DNA of 54,474 nucleotides from Opitutia bacterium (lineage in GTDB: Bacteria; Verrucomicrobiota; Verrucomicrobiia; Opitutales; Seribacteraceae), in contig JABGWU010000302.1 in NCBI GenBank assembly GCA_018645475.1, positions 1 through 54,474 of the forward strand, in the 5' to 3' direction. The notes under the pieces were generated by a model. The model had not been told where the DNA came from, did not search any database, and was given only the letters and a program-made list of their open reading frames with translations. Positions 1 to 9,100 of this stretch are shown here, in pieces. Each line of letters starts with the position of its first letter. Within the stretch, counting starts at the first letter, position 1. A program made the position numbers and the translations under genes.

Positions 1-1710
1 ATTTTAGAAATAAATAAAACAATAAGACGCGACGCATATAATGATGAATTTACTGAAACAAATCATCATGTTGAACAGAAAATATCGCTAACCAAAGAAC
101 AAAGCCAAGCAACCAAAGAGATTTGTAATTCCATACAGAAAAAGAAATTCCAACCACATCTCCTGCAAGGAGTAACGGGATCAGGAAAAACCGAGGTTTA
201 TTTCCAAGCCATGGAGAAAGTCTTATCGAATGGCGGGGGCGTACTGTTTCTTGTGCCTGAAGTAGCACTTGCACCCCAAACTGTATCACGTCTAAGAAAT
301 AGATTCACCGTTCAAAACGAGAATGTAGTTGTGTGGCACAGTCATCTATCTGATGGCGAGAGATTAGACGCTTGGAAGGCAGTAACTTCAGGTGAGGCAA
401 GAATCGTAGTTGGTGCCCGTTCTGCAATTTTTGCCCCTGTGCAAAACCTGAAGCTCATTATCATAGACGAGGAACATGAGCCAGCCTACAAGCAGGAAGA
501 AAGCCCCCGTTACCACGGGAGAGATGTCGCGGTATATCGAGCAATGCTTAATCAAGGTGTCTGTCTATTAGGTTCAGCAACTCCCTCGCTAGAAACTTTG
601 CATAATGTTGAAGTAAGAAAATATACTAAGAGCGTATTAACCAAGAGAATTGACGGTAGAGAATTACCACTCGTTCACTTGATTGACATGCGAAAAGAAG
701 CCCAACGAGAAAAACATATTCCGATTCTTTCACAACCATTAGTGGAAGCTTTACGCCAAAGGTATTATGACAGGGAGCAAAGTATTTTATTTTTGAACCG
801 CAGAGGTTTTAATACAACCATGCTTTGTACTGACTGTGGCCATGTTGAACAATGTAAGGATTGTAGTATTTCAATGACATTCCATAGGACAGACGGATAT
901 TTAAGGTGTCACATTTGTGGTTATCGCAAACCGACGCCTAGGTTTTGTCCAAGTTGCCGTTCCATTGAAATCCTAAAGAAAGGCCATGGCACTCAAAGAA
1001 TTGAAGATATAGCAGAATCCTTACTACCACGCAGAGCCGTAATTCGAAGAATTGACGCCGACCTGATGTCTAAGAAAAACGCATTTCGTCAAACATTAGA
1101 AGAATTCCGCACCGGTAAAATTGATATACTGGTAGGGACTCAAATGATTGCCAAAGGGCTAGACTTCCCCAATGTTACATTAGTTGGAGTGATAGATGCG
1201 GATTTACCTTTACGCATGGAAGACTTTCGAGCCTCCGAAAGAGCCTTTCAATTATTAACTCAGGTATCAGGCAGGGCAGGGCGAGGAGATCGAGCAGGAG
1301 AAGTTTATGTTCAAACTTATGCACCTCATTCACCTTCAATTCAATTTGCAAGACAAGGAGATGTAACTGGATTTGTTGAAGAGGAAATGGAAATGAGAAA
1401 AGAATATGCATACCCTCCATATAGGCACTTGGTACGACATATCTTTAAAGGTAGAAGCGAGGATAAGACCTCGTTTTATGCAGAGCAATGGGCAAGAACA
1501 CTAGAAGCGAACCCGATAGAAAACCTTGAAGTAAAAGGCCCTGCTGCTGCACCTCTCGAAAAAATTAAAGGATATTACAGATTTCACCTTTTTTATCTGA
1601 CAAATAATGTGACTCGCTTCCTGAAACAATATCAGGAAAGGCGGAAGTCATTTCCCTTGGATCAGGAAATCCAGGACATCATAGATGTAGATGCTTTCCA
1701 AATCAGTTAA
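1..1710 (+). CDS. priA: Primosomal protein N' (replication restart helicase PriA), 5'-truncated by window edge
   Basis: PriA is a superfamily 2 3'-to-5' DNA helicase that recognises stalled or collapsed forks and starts primosome reassembly. The frame is open from base 1, so the gene begins outside the window; 569 residues are visible and about 160 N-terminal residues (the fork-binding domain) should be missing relative to usual PriA length. Seen directly: Walker A GVTGSGKTE (from 169), Walker B/DEAH-type DEEH (466-477), motif GSATPS, the zinc-binding insert with paired cysteines from CTDC through CHIC to CPSC (826-957), helicase motifs VGTQMIAKGLDFPNV and QVSGRAGRGDRAGEV, and a C-terminal GPAAAPLEKIKGYYRFHLFY that matches the PriA C-terminal domain. 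The ATG at 211 is internal, because Walker A lies upstream of it. The stop is followed 10 bases later by the stop of a convergent gene. Identification is firm. Confidence 0.96.
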   Translation: MLEINKTIRRDAYNDEFTETNHHVEQKISLTKEQSQATKEICNSIQKKKFQPHLLQGVTGSGKTEVYFQAMEKVLSNGGGVLFLVPEVALAPQTVSRLRNRFTVQNENVVVWHSHLSDGERLDAWKAVTSGEARIVVGARSAIFAPVQNLKLIIIDEEHEPAYKQEESPRYHGRDVAVYRAMLNQGVCLLGSATPSLETLHNVEVRKYTKSVLTKRIDGRELPLVHLIDMRKEAQREKHIPILSQPLVEALRQRYYDREQSILFLNRRGFNTTMLCTDCGHVEQCKDCSISMTFHRTDGYLRCHICGYRKPTPRFCPSCRSIEILKKGHGTQRIEDIAESLLPRRAVIRRIDADLMSKKNAFRQTLEEFRTGKIDILVGTQMIAKGLDFPNVTLVGVIDADLPLRMEDFRASERAFQLLTQVSGRAGRGDRAGEVYVQTYAPHSPSIQFARQGDVTGFVEEEMEMRKEYAYPPYRHLVRHIFKGRSEDKTSFYAEQWARTLEANPIENLEVKGPAAAPLEKIKGYYRFHLFYLTNNVTRFLKQYQERRKSFPLDQEIQDIIDVDAFQIS

Positions 1711-1720
1711 AGTAAGAACC

Positions 1721-3649
1721 CTAGAATCTTTGGACCGGATTATTTACCCGAATTAAAGATGACTGACCATTAGGGTGATTTCTAGTTAATAGCAAACCTG
1801 ACCCTGCGGGAACAATTGCATCATTAAAAGGTGAATTACCTGCACCAAGTCGGCGCCACCCACCTGAGTAAATGATTGCCTTTGGGGGGGCAACATAGCC
1901 ATAACCTGGATTGGTGATTATAATAGACTGAACAGAACCGTTACTGACTTGAGCAATCCCCTCAGCCCCCTGTCCGCCGCCGCCGACGAAAACCACATAC
2001 CCATTATTGTCATAACCAGATCCAGGACTTCCTGTTATCCAGGAAGCAGTACCATCAAAATTACAATTTCCGATTTTTCCTGAAAGTTCGAAAGTATTTG
2101 TAGTTACATTAGTAATTTCAAAAAATCCGTTCGCAGAAGATGATATTAACAACCTGTCTTCACTGGTTAATGCAATATCTCCATCCTCATTAACCTCTCG
2201 CTTGGGATTTGCCTGATTGGTCTTGTAGCCATATGCACCCGAGATAAAAACCGTAAAACCTCTTTTCAAAGAATGACCATTGGAAGTGACAACAATATTC
2301 GCAGAATGAGGATTCGTCATTCCAGTGATGGTACCACTGGACATGGAAATATCCTGAGAGGTTATTGAGCCAGCAACACCAGTGCCTCTCCTCGCCGTCA
2401 GGTAGGCTTTTTCAACTATATTCATATTTGTGCCATCATTCCAATAAGTTGTCCATATACCATCTTTTAGAATTTCAATATTATCAGCATTTTCCTGATC
2501 TGCGGAAACAAACCATTTTTGGGTTTGAGATGAATCAGAGGTTAAGTTGTCGTATGGAATGAGATCCGAAAGCATAGCATCAACCCCAAATGGATTATTC
2601 ATTAACATACGCCTTCCAACTGGAGGAATTTGCACAAAACTATCTAATGTTCCGGCAACACCACTCAGTTCCAAATCTAAGGATGGTGAAGAACGCCGAG
2701 CCAAGATAAATGATTCATCTGGATAAATAATTGTCTGCGAAGCATCAGTTACTGAACCATTGGTATCCTTCCAGGTTATTCCGTCATGAAAATATGACCT
2801 ATAATCATAATTAGTCCCATTTTGTTCACTTATTGGTTTCATAAGATAAACATAATCAGCCACAGAAGAATTTCCTTCTTTTAATGAAATATTCGAATAC
2901 CCAAAAAGTGAACCCAATGTCCATGACTCTGTAATCTCAACCATAGAATTTATAGAAAAAATTGAGCTTAAATCATAAGATAAAGAATTCTCTAGAGTTA
3001 AAGTATCTCCAGTATTCGAAATAATCCGAAAAAACTTGCCTTCATTCTGATTGTTTTTTTCCACACATTTTAAAAAATGAATACCACCTTCTATCTCAAC
3101 ATTGGGAGGAAATTGATATCCTTTACCTGAATGATTTGCATCAATAACAATAGAAGTTACAGAACCAGTATTTATAGTTGAAGTTGCATAAGCAGGTTCA
3201 TTATTAAGCCATGATTGATTTCCCTCCGATGGCATTGATATAAAAACATCTGGTTCCTGCAAATAACCACTTCCTCCATGAAGTAAGTTTATCTGCAGGA
3301 TGGACTGATTGGCATCGAGGATTGCCTGTGCTCGTGCTTTTTCACATGCAAGCATACCTTCCTTAAATGGCCAACTCAATGTTGTAGGATCGAGTAAATC
3401 CGGAACTCTATGAAATATAACACTATTACCGCTAACCTGTTTTACTTGACCGCGAAATACAACCTTTCCCTTTACACCGGGAGAAATAATTTTATAGGAG
3501 GGAGATTCTGGAGTTGCAGAGGGAAGAATCACAGACAGACTTCCAACAGGTAAACCGACTTCACCTGATTTACCTCGAAGGCAAACCACAACCATCAAAA
3601 CGATAAAGAGTTTGAAAGATGAAGAAGTTAGACGATAAGGTAGAAGCAT
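1721..3649 (-). CDS. Secreted protein of unknown function, resembling family TIGR02597
   Basis: A 642-residue protein starting at the ATG at 3649. Its N-terminus (MLLPYRLTSSSFKLFIVLMVVVC) is a plausible signal peptide. An in-frame TTG at 3706 would add 19 residues with a second hydrophobic run; I prefer the ATG. No known enzyme motif is visible. The order of features (an early 'GxVxFRGQV' segment, 'LTLENSL', 'SFILARRSS.S..L..SG', 'NPFGVDAMLSDLI', 'KDGIWTTYW', and a terminal 'AGSGLLLTR') resembles from memory the uncharacterised family TIGR02597 of Verrucomicrobia. Distinctive here are inserted glycine-tyrosine motifs GGSGYLQEPDV (3247-3279), GKGYQFPPNVE (3093-3127) and GYGYVAPPKAI (1873-1911), a type common in marine extracellular proteins. 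The product is probably exported. It is convergent with priA and divergent from the cytochrome gene. Function is unknown; family assignment is moderately sure. Confidence 0.7.
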   Translation of the reverse strand: MLLPYRLTSSSFKLFIVLMVVVCLRGKSGEVGLPVGSLSVILPSATPESPSYKIISPGVKGKVVFRGQVKQVSGNSVIFHRVPDLLDPTTLSWPFKEGMLACEKARAQAILDANQSILQINLLHGGSGYLQEPDVFISMPSEGNQSWLNNEPAYATSTINTGSVTSIVIDANHSGKGYQFPPNVEIEGGIHFLKCVEKNNQNEGKFFRIISNTGDTLTLENSLSYDLSSIFSINSMVEITESWTLGSLFGYSNISLKEGNSSVADYVYLMKPISEQNGTNYDYRSYFHDGITWKDTNGSVTDASQTIIYPDESFILARRSSPSLDLELSGVAGTLDSFVQIPPVGRRMLMNNPFGVDAMLSDLIPYDNLTSDSSQTQKWFVSADQENADNIEILKDGIWTTYWNDGTNMNIVEKAYLTARRGTGVAGSITSQDISMSSGTITGMTNPHSANIVVTSNGHSLKRGFTVFISGAYGYKTNQANPKREVNEDGDIALTSEDRLLISSSANGFFEITNVTTNTFELSGKIGNCNFDGTASWITGSPGSGYDNNGYVVFVGGGGQGAEGIAQVSNGSVQSIIITNPGYGYVAPPKAIIYSGGWRRLGAGNSPFNDAIVPAGSGLLLTRNHPNGQSSLIRVNNPVQRF

Positions 3650-3688
3650 GGAGAAAAACAAAATAAAAACCTTATTTAAGATGCTATT

Positions 3689-3703
3689 CTTTCTTAAAGA
3701 AAG
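3689..3703. promoter_or_regulatory. Short palindrome in the divergent intergenic region
   Basis: CTTTCTT-A-AAGAAAG is a perfect 7-base inverted repeat around one central base. It lies 40-54 bases upstream of the ATG of the TIGR02597-like gene, within the AT-rich 137-base gap that also serves the divergent cytochrome gene. It could be an operator, but AT-rich palindromes of this size arise by chance. Confidence 0.2.
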
Positions 3704-3786
3704 CAAAGCGAAATTTCTATTTTTTTAATTTCTTTTTATAAAAAACTATACCATTTAAAAAATTGTATTTGGCGAGAAGTAAATAA

Positions 3787-5067
3787 ATGAAAAACATATG
3801 CTTTTTATCTGTCTCCATTATTATAATTTTAAAATATGTTTATGGGACGAAGGATGCTCTGATAAACTTCAGGGACCCGGTACACTCATACCAGAACAAA
3901 CCTCCTCAAGATCCATTTTCTAAATTCTTTAAAAACCTCGAAAATGGAAATATTACACTCAATTTCAATTCTGAAAAAGAATACCTTTTATCCCTCTTTA
4001 AGGAACTTGAAATAAGTCCTTACAGTCAGTTACTAGTTTATTCAACGACAAGCCTGCAATTAAGTCGGATATCGCCATCTAACCCAAGGGCCATTTATTT
4101 TGGCGATGATATTTACTTAGGCTATGTCCCGGGTGGGCAGATTGAAATTATTGGCATTGACCCTGAATTAGGTGCAATCCCTTATATCTTTAATATCCCT
4201 CGTAAAAATGACTTGAAGCATCCTTCCATTTATAGATCCAAACGATGTATGAATTGCCATGCATCCCAAGAAACAAAAGGTGCCCCGGGATTGCTCCTTA
4301 GTTCAGTTATACCAGGTCCAGGAGGAGGATCTATAGATGCATTTCGTAGGGGAGAGTTTGGGCATGCGGTTTCCTATGAAAAAAGATTTGGAGGTTGGCA
4401 TATTACGGGAATGAACCCATTTACTAATTCTTGGGCAAATCATACGGGGATCATGCAAGATGGTGAAATTAAAAAAATTAACAACCCACCAGGTAAATAC
4501 TTTTCATGGGACAAATATCCTATAGGGCAAAGTGATGCCTTGCCTCACTTGGTTCTGGAACACCAAGTAGGATTTACCAATCTTTGCATATCTATTTCAT
4601 ACAAATTTCGAGAAATCAAAAGTCTAGACGAACAGCCAAAATCTGAGGAATATAAAGAAATCATTGAAAATGAAACGAACTCTCTTTTATTTTATGTTCT
4701 ATTTAAGAACGAGGCTAAGTTACCTAGAAATAAGATGCGTATTGATTCTCCATTTGCAAAAGATTTTAAAAACAGTGTAAAACCGACCAATCAAGCTATG
4801 CTTTTGCGGGAATTTGACCTCGAAGACAGAATCTTTCAATTAAGGTGCAGTTATATGATTTTTTCTAATTCCTTTGAAGGACTACCTGTACAAATCAAAA
4901 ATCAATTTCTAAAGAAATTACGGTATATCTTATCATGTGAGAGAAAAAACTTACCTAAAGAATATTCTTACCTTGATTGCGAAGAGCGACATAAAATCAA
5001 TTCGATTTTACTCGATTCACTATCTGGTTACTCCCCAAAAAAAAAGGCATCTATTGATGCCTTTTAA
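3787..5067 (+). CDS. Exported single-haem c-type cytochrome-like protein, function unknown
   Basis: A 426-residue protein with an N-terminal signal peptide (MKNICFLSVSIIIILKYVYG), so the haem would be attached outside the cytoplasmic membrane. The CMNCH haem-binding motif is at residues 154-158 (4246-4260). Around it is a conserved-looking core: LLVYSTTSLQLSRISPSNPR, then IYFGDDIYLGYVPGG, then IDPELGAIPYIF before the haem, and GAPGLLLSSVIPGPGGG then RFGGWHITG after it. I recognise this as the uncharacterised 'RCMNCH'-type family seen in Planctomycetes and Verrucomicrobia, in which no enzyme activity is established to my knowledge. Only one CxxCH is present. The protein is much larger than a simple class I cytochrome c, so most of it is a family-specific domain. 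The gene ends inside a terminator hairpin and faces a rhodanese gene. No partner oxidase or cytochrome maturation gene is in the window. Confidence 0.75.
   Translation: MKNICFLSVSIIIILKYVYGTKDALINFRDPVHSYQNKPPQDPFSKFFKNLENGNITLNFNSEKEYLLSLFKELEISPYSQLLVYSTTSLQLSRISPSNPRAIYFGDDIYLGYVPGGQIEIIGIDPELGAIPYIFNIPRKNDLKHPSIYRSKRCMNCHASQETKGAPGLLLSSVIPGPGGGSIDAFRRGEFGHAVSYEKRFGGWHITGMNPFTNSWANHTGIMQDGEIKKINNPPGKYFSWDKYPIGQSDALPHLVLEHQVGFTNLCISISYKFREIKSLDEQPKSEEYKEIIENETNSLLFYVLFKNEAKLPRNKMRIDSPFAKDFKNSVKPTNQAMLLREFDLEDRIFQLRCSYMIFSNSFEGLPVQIKNQFLKKLRYILSCERKNLPKEYSYLDCEERHKINSILLDSLSGYSPKKKASIDAF
5042..5065. terminator. Bidirectional intrinsic terminator between convergent genes
   Basis: The arms AAAAGGCATC (5042-5051) and GATGCCTTTT (5056-5065) pair perfectly around a TATT loop. 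On the plus strand the stem runs into TTTT; on the minus strand it is followed by nine T residues (complement of the A run 5037-5045). It therefore suits termination of both the cytochrome gene and the rhodanese gene. The hairpin overlaps the last seven codons of the cytochrome gene, and the stop codon (5065-5067) shares its first T with the right arm. Confidence 0.75.
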
Positions 5068-5087
5068 ATGTAAATAAAACAGGATGT

Positions 5088-5471
5088 TTATTTTTTAGCA
5101 ACATCTGCACCAGCTTTTTTCCATCCAGAAATTCCTGCGGAAAGGTGCTTGATATTTTTATAACCTAATTTAGCGGCAGCATCGGCTCCTCTTTTATAAG
5201 CTCTGCAACCAGGGCCTCCACAATATGACACAACCAAGGTATTCTTATCTTTAGGTAAAGATTTTGCCAATTTCTTTCCAGCACTGGAGAAATCAATAGC
5301 AGTAGGTATGTGCCCTTTACTGTAAGAACGTGCACCATTGACATCGATTACGGCAACCTTCCCGGATTTTATAGCTTTTTGTAATTCATTAATACTAATG
5401 TCAGGATATTCACCTGCAAACAAAGAAATGCCAAATAGGCTCAGAATAAGAATTGAGATAATTTTTTTCAT
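5088..5471 (-). CDS. Exported single-domain rhodanese (sulfurtransferase-like) protein
   Basis: A 127-residue protein from the ATG at 5471. It begins MKKIISILILSLFGISLFAG, a clear signal peptide, so the mature rhodanese domain of about 105 residues is periplasmic. An upstream TTG at 5510 would put 13 polar residues ahead of the signal peptide and is rejected. Rhodanese hallmarks are visible: VAVIDVNGARSYSKGHIPTA (the CH2A region D-x-R...GHIPGA, here with N-G-A-R), then the active-site loop YCGGPGCRAYKRG (5205-5222 for CGGPGC), then the C-terminal KLGYKNIKHLSAGISGWKKAG. The catalytic Cys would be the first of the two; the loop differs from the common CxxGxR by containing two cysteines. Rhodaneses transfer sulfane sulfur or bind thiol partners; the substrate is not evident. 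It is convergent with the haem protein and downstream of the giant gene on the same strand, separated by 175 bases. Confidence 0.88.
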   Translation of the reverse strand: MKKIISILILSLFGISLFAGEYPDISINELQKAIKSGKVAVIDVNGARSYSKGHIPTAIDFSSAGKKLAKSLPKDKNTLVVSYCGGPGCRAYKRGADAAAKLGYKNIKHLSAGISGWKKAGADVAKK

Positions 5472-5646
5472 ATTTGATTTATTATAATTAGATAAAGGAT
5501 CAATATTCAATTTCAGAAGTTACTTAGCAATAATTAAAATCAGGATTTATTTTTTTTGTTTCAAGTAAAATCTAAAATATGAACAACAAGAAACATGAAT
5601 CGGAGTTTCTTTTGCCAAGTAAAAATAAAGAAAAAAAACTGAAATA
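5472..5646. other. Intergenic region between the giant gene and the rhodanese gene
   Basis: A 175-base AT-rich gap. I see a weak 7-base inverted repeat AAGAAAC/GTTTCTT (about 5589-5612) with a 10-base loop but no following T run on the minus strand, so it is not a convincing terminator for the giant gene. A TTGAAA-like hexamer near 5560 could serve the rhodanese gene, but no clear -10 pairs with it. No small gene is evident. Confidence 0.4.
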
Positions 5647-6145
5647 TTATGGGGTGGTTATCCTTAATCGGAGAAAGGTTTTACCCCTAGATGGTAAACC
5701 TTGCGAAAGAACCCAAGTTTGTCTTTCCATACCTCCACCGAGATAAATTGTTTTTTCCATTTCCACCCCGCTAGTGCTCCAAGTTTGCAAGTTATCACTT
5801 TGTTCAACATGATAATGAAAAATTTCCCCAGCTGTATTAATAGTTGAATTCCCATCTTCTTTAAACCTAACAAAAGAAATCCTTGGCCGATTGTCATTCA
5901 AAACGGGGCGATAAGGAAGATCCTGCCTGCGATCCATTGCCAATGAATCTGCCCCAATTGCCCTTTCAAACAGATTCGAATATCCATCTCCATCAGAATC
6001 AGTATAGTCCTCATTAAAAATCTTTCGTGCTTGAATAGAATCAATAAAAGGATTCCTCAATAAAGCCCTTTCCAGAAAACGATCTTGAATACCCAAGTAT
6101 CGAACATCACCTTTTCGGAACTGCCTCCATACCGTTTTATTAACA
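5647..6145 (-). other. Conserved C-terminal module of the giant protein
   Basis: About 165 residues after the last Big-like unit. It has a charged helix-like stretch (WRQFRKGDVRYLGIQDRFLE), the calcium-type loop DSDGDGYSNLFERAIGADSL (about 5955-6000), RISFVRF, a 'HYHVEQSDNLQTWSTSGVEM' segment, GGGMERQTW and the end KTFLRLRITTP. Each element has a counterpart in the same order at the C-terminus of the product of 50214-54474. A role in secretion or surface anchoring is plausible but not shown. Confidence 0.7.
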
Positions 6146-9100
6146 TCAATAATGTTCAATGTTTTAGAAACTGGTTGAGCCGCTACAAAATAATTATTTC
6201 CAGGCACATTAAAAAGTAACTCTACTGAACCTGACCGAAGAGGAATTATTTGGCTTCCTCTAAAAACTCGAGCGACACTCGGGTCAGAACTAGTGATTTC
6301 AAGAGGAATACCACTTGTTGACCGAACTCCCTGCAATACTAAAGGACGATGCCCCCGTGGAGTATCCCTTAATCCACCAGGTTCGGTTGGTAATGGAAAG
6401 CGAATCTCCTGCCTTTGTTTTGAAGAGACATAAAAAACTTGAGTAACCTCAGGTGCGGGATTTACATATGCACTTCCACTTTGCCGTGCGGTAATACTAA
6501 CATTTCCCTCAAGCCCATCTAGAGTAACGACTCCCACTGAATTAACACTGGCAGGACCTGAGTTAACGATAAAAGTAACGGGCAAACTGAAAACTGAATG
6601 ATTAATACCACTTGATACAGCAGTTGCATTTAGTTCAAACGCGGGATCATCTCTCACTTTTTCAGGAATCAACTCAAAGGTAATGACTTGATCGTCTTTT
6701 ATGCCTGGATGAATGACTGAGAGAACCCTGCTAACAGGATCAGCGGGATGAAAACGATCATCTCCAAGTTGCATCGCAGTTATGGTAGTCGATCCTACAC
6801 CCGTAATGGTAACGATATTCCCAACAACCATAGCAACAGATGGGTTTGATGAAACATAAGAAATAGAAAGCCCTGAAGATGCGACTGCAGTTAAAGGAAA
6901 CGAGCTATCACTCGAAGCTTTATCAACAAGAGGAGAAAATGAAATAGTCTGGGCGCCACCAAAAGAGGGTGGTGTCGTGGAATAGGGGTGAATTGGATCG
7001 AGTATCGATGTTAGTCCCCATTTATGCGCAAGGTACCCCTCAACTTTTTGGCGATTGACCGAATTGACTGATTCATCGTAAACGAGAACTTCGGCAATTC
7101 CCCCGTCGAATGAATCACCAACTTTATCAAGAGCCGATGCTGAAGCTGAGTCTGAATCTGAGCCCACAATTTTTCCATTAATCCACAGAGATTGAGCATC
7201 TGGAATTACCCTCATACTATTAACGCTCCAATTTGACGATGACTCCTCGGAGAGAATGTCAATTCCACCAGAAGCAGCCTCCAGTCGAAAAAGTCCATCT
7301 GGGTTAGTTGTGGACAAATCCCCACCAAGAACTGTCGATATACCAGGTGTATCTTGTCGGTGAACGATGAATATGAATTGTGCATTCGGTACTGCTGACT
7401 GAATAACAAAAGACTCTCCAGGGTTCGATGATGAATCAAATTCCATAACAGGCTTATTATTAAGCATATTAGGATTCCATGTTGGCATAAGATTAACAGT
7501 AGCTTGAATTGGATTATTTGTATTCCCAGATTTATCTCCCCACATGCTTACGCGTTTACCGGAAATGAAATCAAAGACATTATCCACTTCGTTGTCGGCA
7601 TTAACATCATTTGCATCGAACCATAGTTTCAGTCCAGGAGCTGAGTCAGAAAATAAATTTCCATATCCGATGGTAAAGTTTTGATCAACAGGGACTGCAG
7701 GATTAAAACGACTATCCCCGTGCTGAAGTGCTGTAATAGTAACATTACCTGGTCCATGTATGAAAACTTTACTTCCATGAATGGTGGCCTTTGCTGGGTC
7801 AGATGTAGCGAATTGCAATCCAAGTCCAGATGAAGAATTCGCATCGAGCTCAAAGGGGAAATCGCCTACTGACTGATCCACAATGGGCCCAAATGTAATA
7901 TTTTGTGAAGTTTTCAACACGGTTAAATAGTTATAAACGGGAAGTGCAGGTGCAAATTCATCGTTACCCGACTGTCTTGCCGTTAACTTCGTTGTACCCG
8001 CACCAACAATTTCAAGAGTTTTAAAATCGCCTCCCCCGAGTCCATAAATTTGAGAAATCTCGTTGATATTCAAACTGTCATCATAAATTCGTACATCATC
8101 AACGATACCGTTAAAAGGATTATTCGAGCCACCAATCTCCAATGCTGAATATCTTTGTTTTAAAGGCAAACCAGTTATTGGGATAGATGAGAGTTGATTA
8201 GAAAGATTGCCATCTACAAAAAGTTTAGCCGTTCTATTAGATTCATTGGAATCATCATACACAACCGCAAGGTGAACCCATTCATCTTCTTTCAGAACAG
8301 GAAGTGAACTAACTAAGTTAACTTCGGTCGTATTTCCATCGGTAAATAAATTAAAGGATACTCGTCCATTCCCACTTTGCTTTTTAAGATCAAAAACATT
8401 CATAGGTACAAATCCACCTTTTGATATGATTAGTGACTCTGAAGAATTAAGATCCGATGAATTTAGCCATAGGCTTAATGTAAAACCACCATTCACGGGG
8501 ACACTTCCAGTCACCACACGACCATTAACCGCACCTAATTTAAGCCCGTTACCAAATCTACCTCCGACCCATGCGTTTGAAACTCCGGTTGAATTCAGAT
8601 CAAGCAATGTGCCGTTATAATTTCCAATAGTATCTATTGCGGCACTGTAAAGACTTTCATCAAGTTTCCAGTATGCAGTTAAAATATCCTCTCGTGTGGT
8701 TAAAATACGAGCCACAGATTCATCATCGACCTCGTATAGTAATGGAAGACTGGTTAGATTTCCGTCCATAGTTCTCGAATATCCAGTCATGGAAAGGCTG
8801 GATAATGTTGCAGAGACTGAAGATAAATTTTGATCAAATACGAGTTCGTGCTGAGTTTTATCTGAAACAGTCAAGAATCCATCAAGATAAGTAATAAAGT
8901 ATTTGTCAGAAATAACACCACTTGCATGGATAGGGTATAGACCTTCTGGAGTTCGAACGGTTTGATTGCCATCTCCAACAGTAGTCGAAACCGAGACACC
9001 TTGAGTCAATTCGCTTTCATTGTCATCATGAGCAAAACCTTCAAATGAATATGTAAAATTTGGATTGGACTGATCAGATTTCCTGAACTGGTCATGAACT

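Noticed and set aside
211-1710. PriA starting at the ATG at 211
   Set aside because: Walker A (169-192) and further PriA-like sequence lie upstream in the same frame back to base 1. The gene is truncated by the window and does not start there.
3650-3706. Longer start (TTG at 3706) for the TIGR02597-like protein
   Set aside because: The ATG at 3649 gives a normal signal peptide. The extension would add a second hydrophobic segment and would read through the 15-base palindrome. It is not excluded.
5472-5510. Longer rhodanese start at the TTG at 5510
   Set aside because: It places 13 polar residues before a textbook signal peptide that begins at the ATG at 5471.
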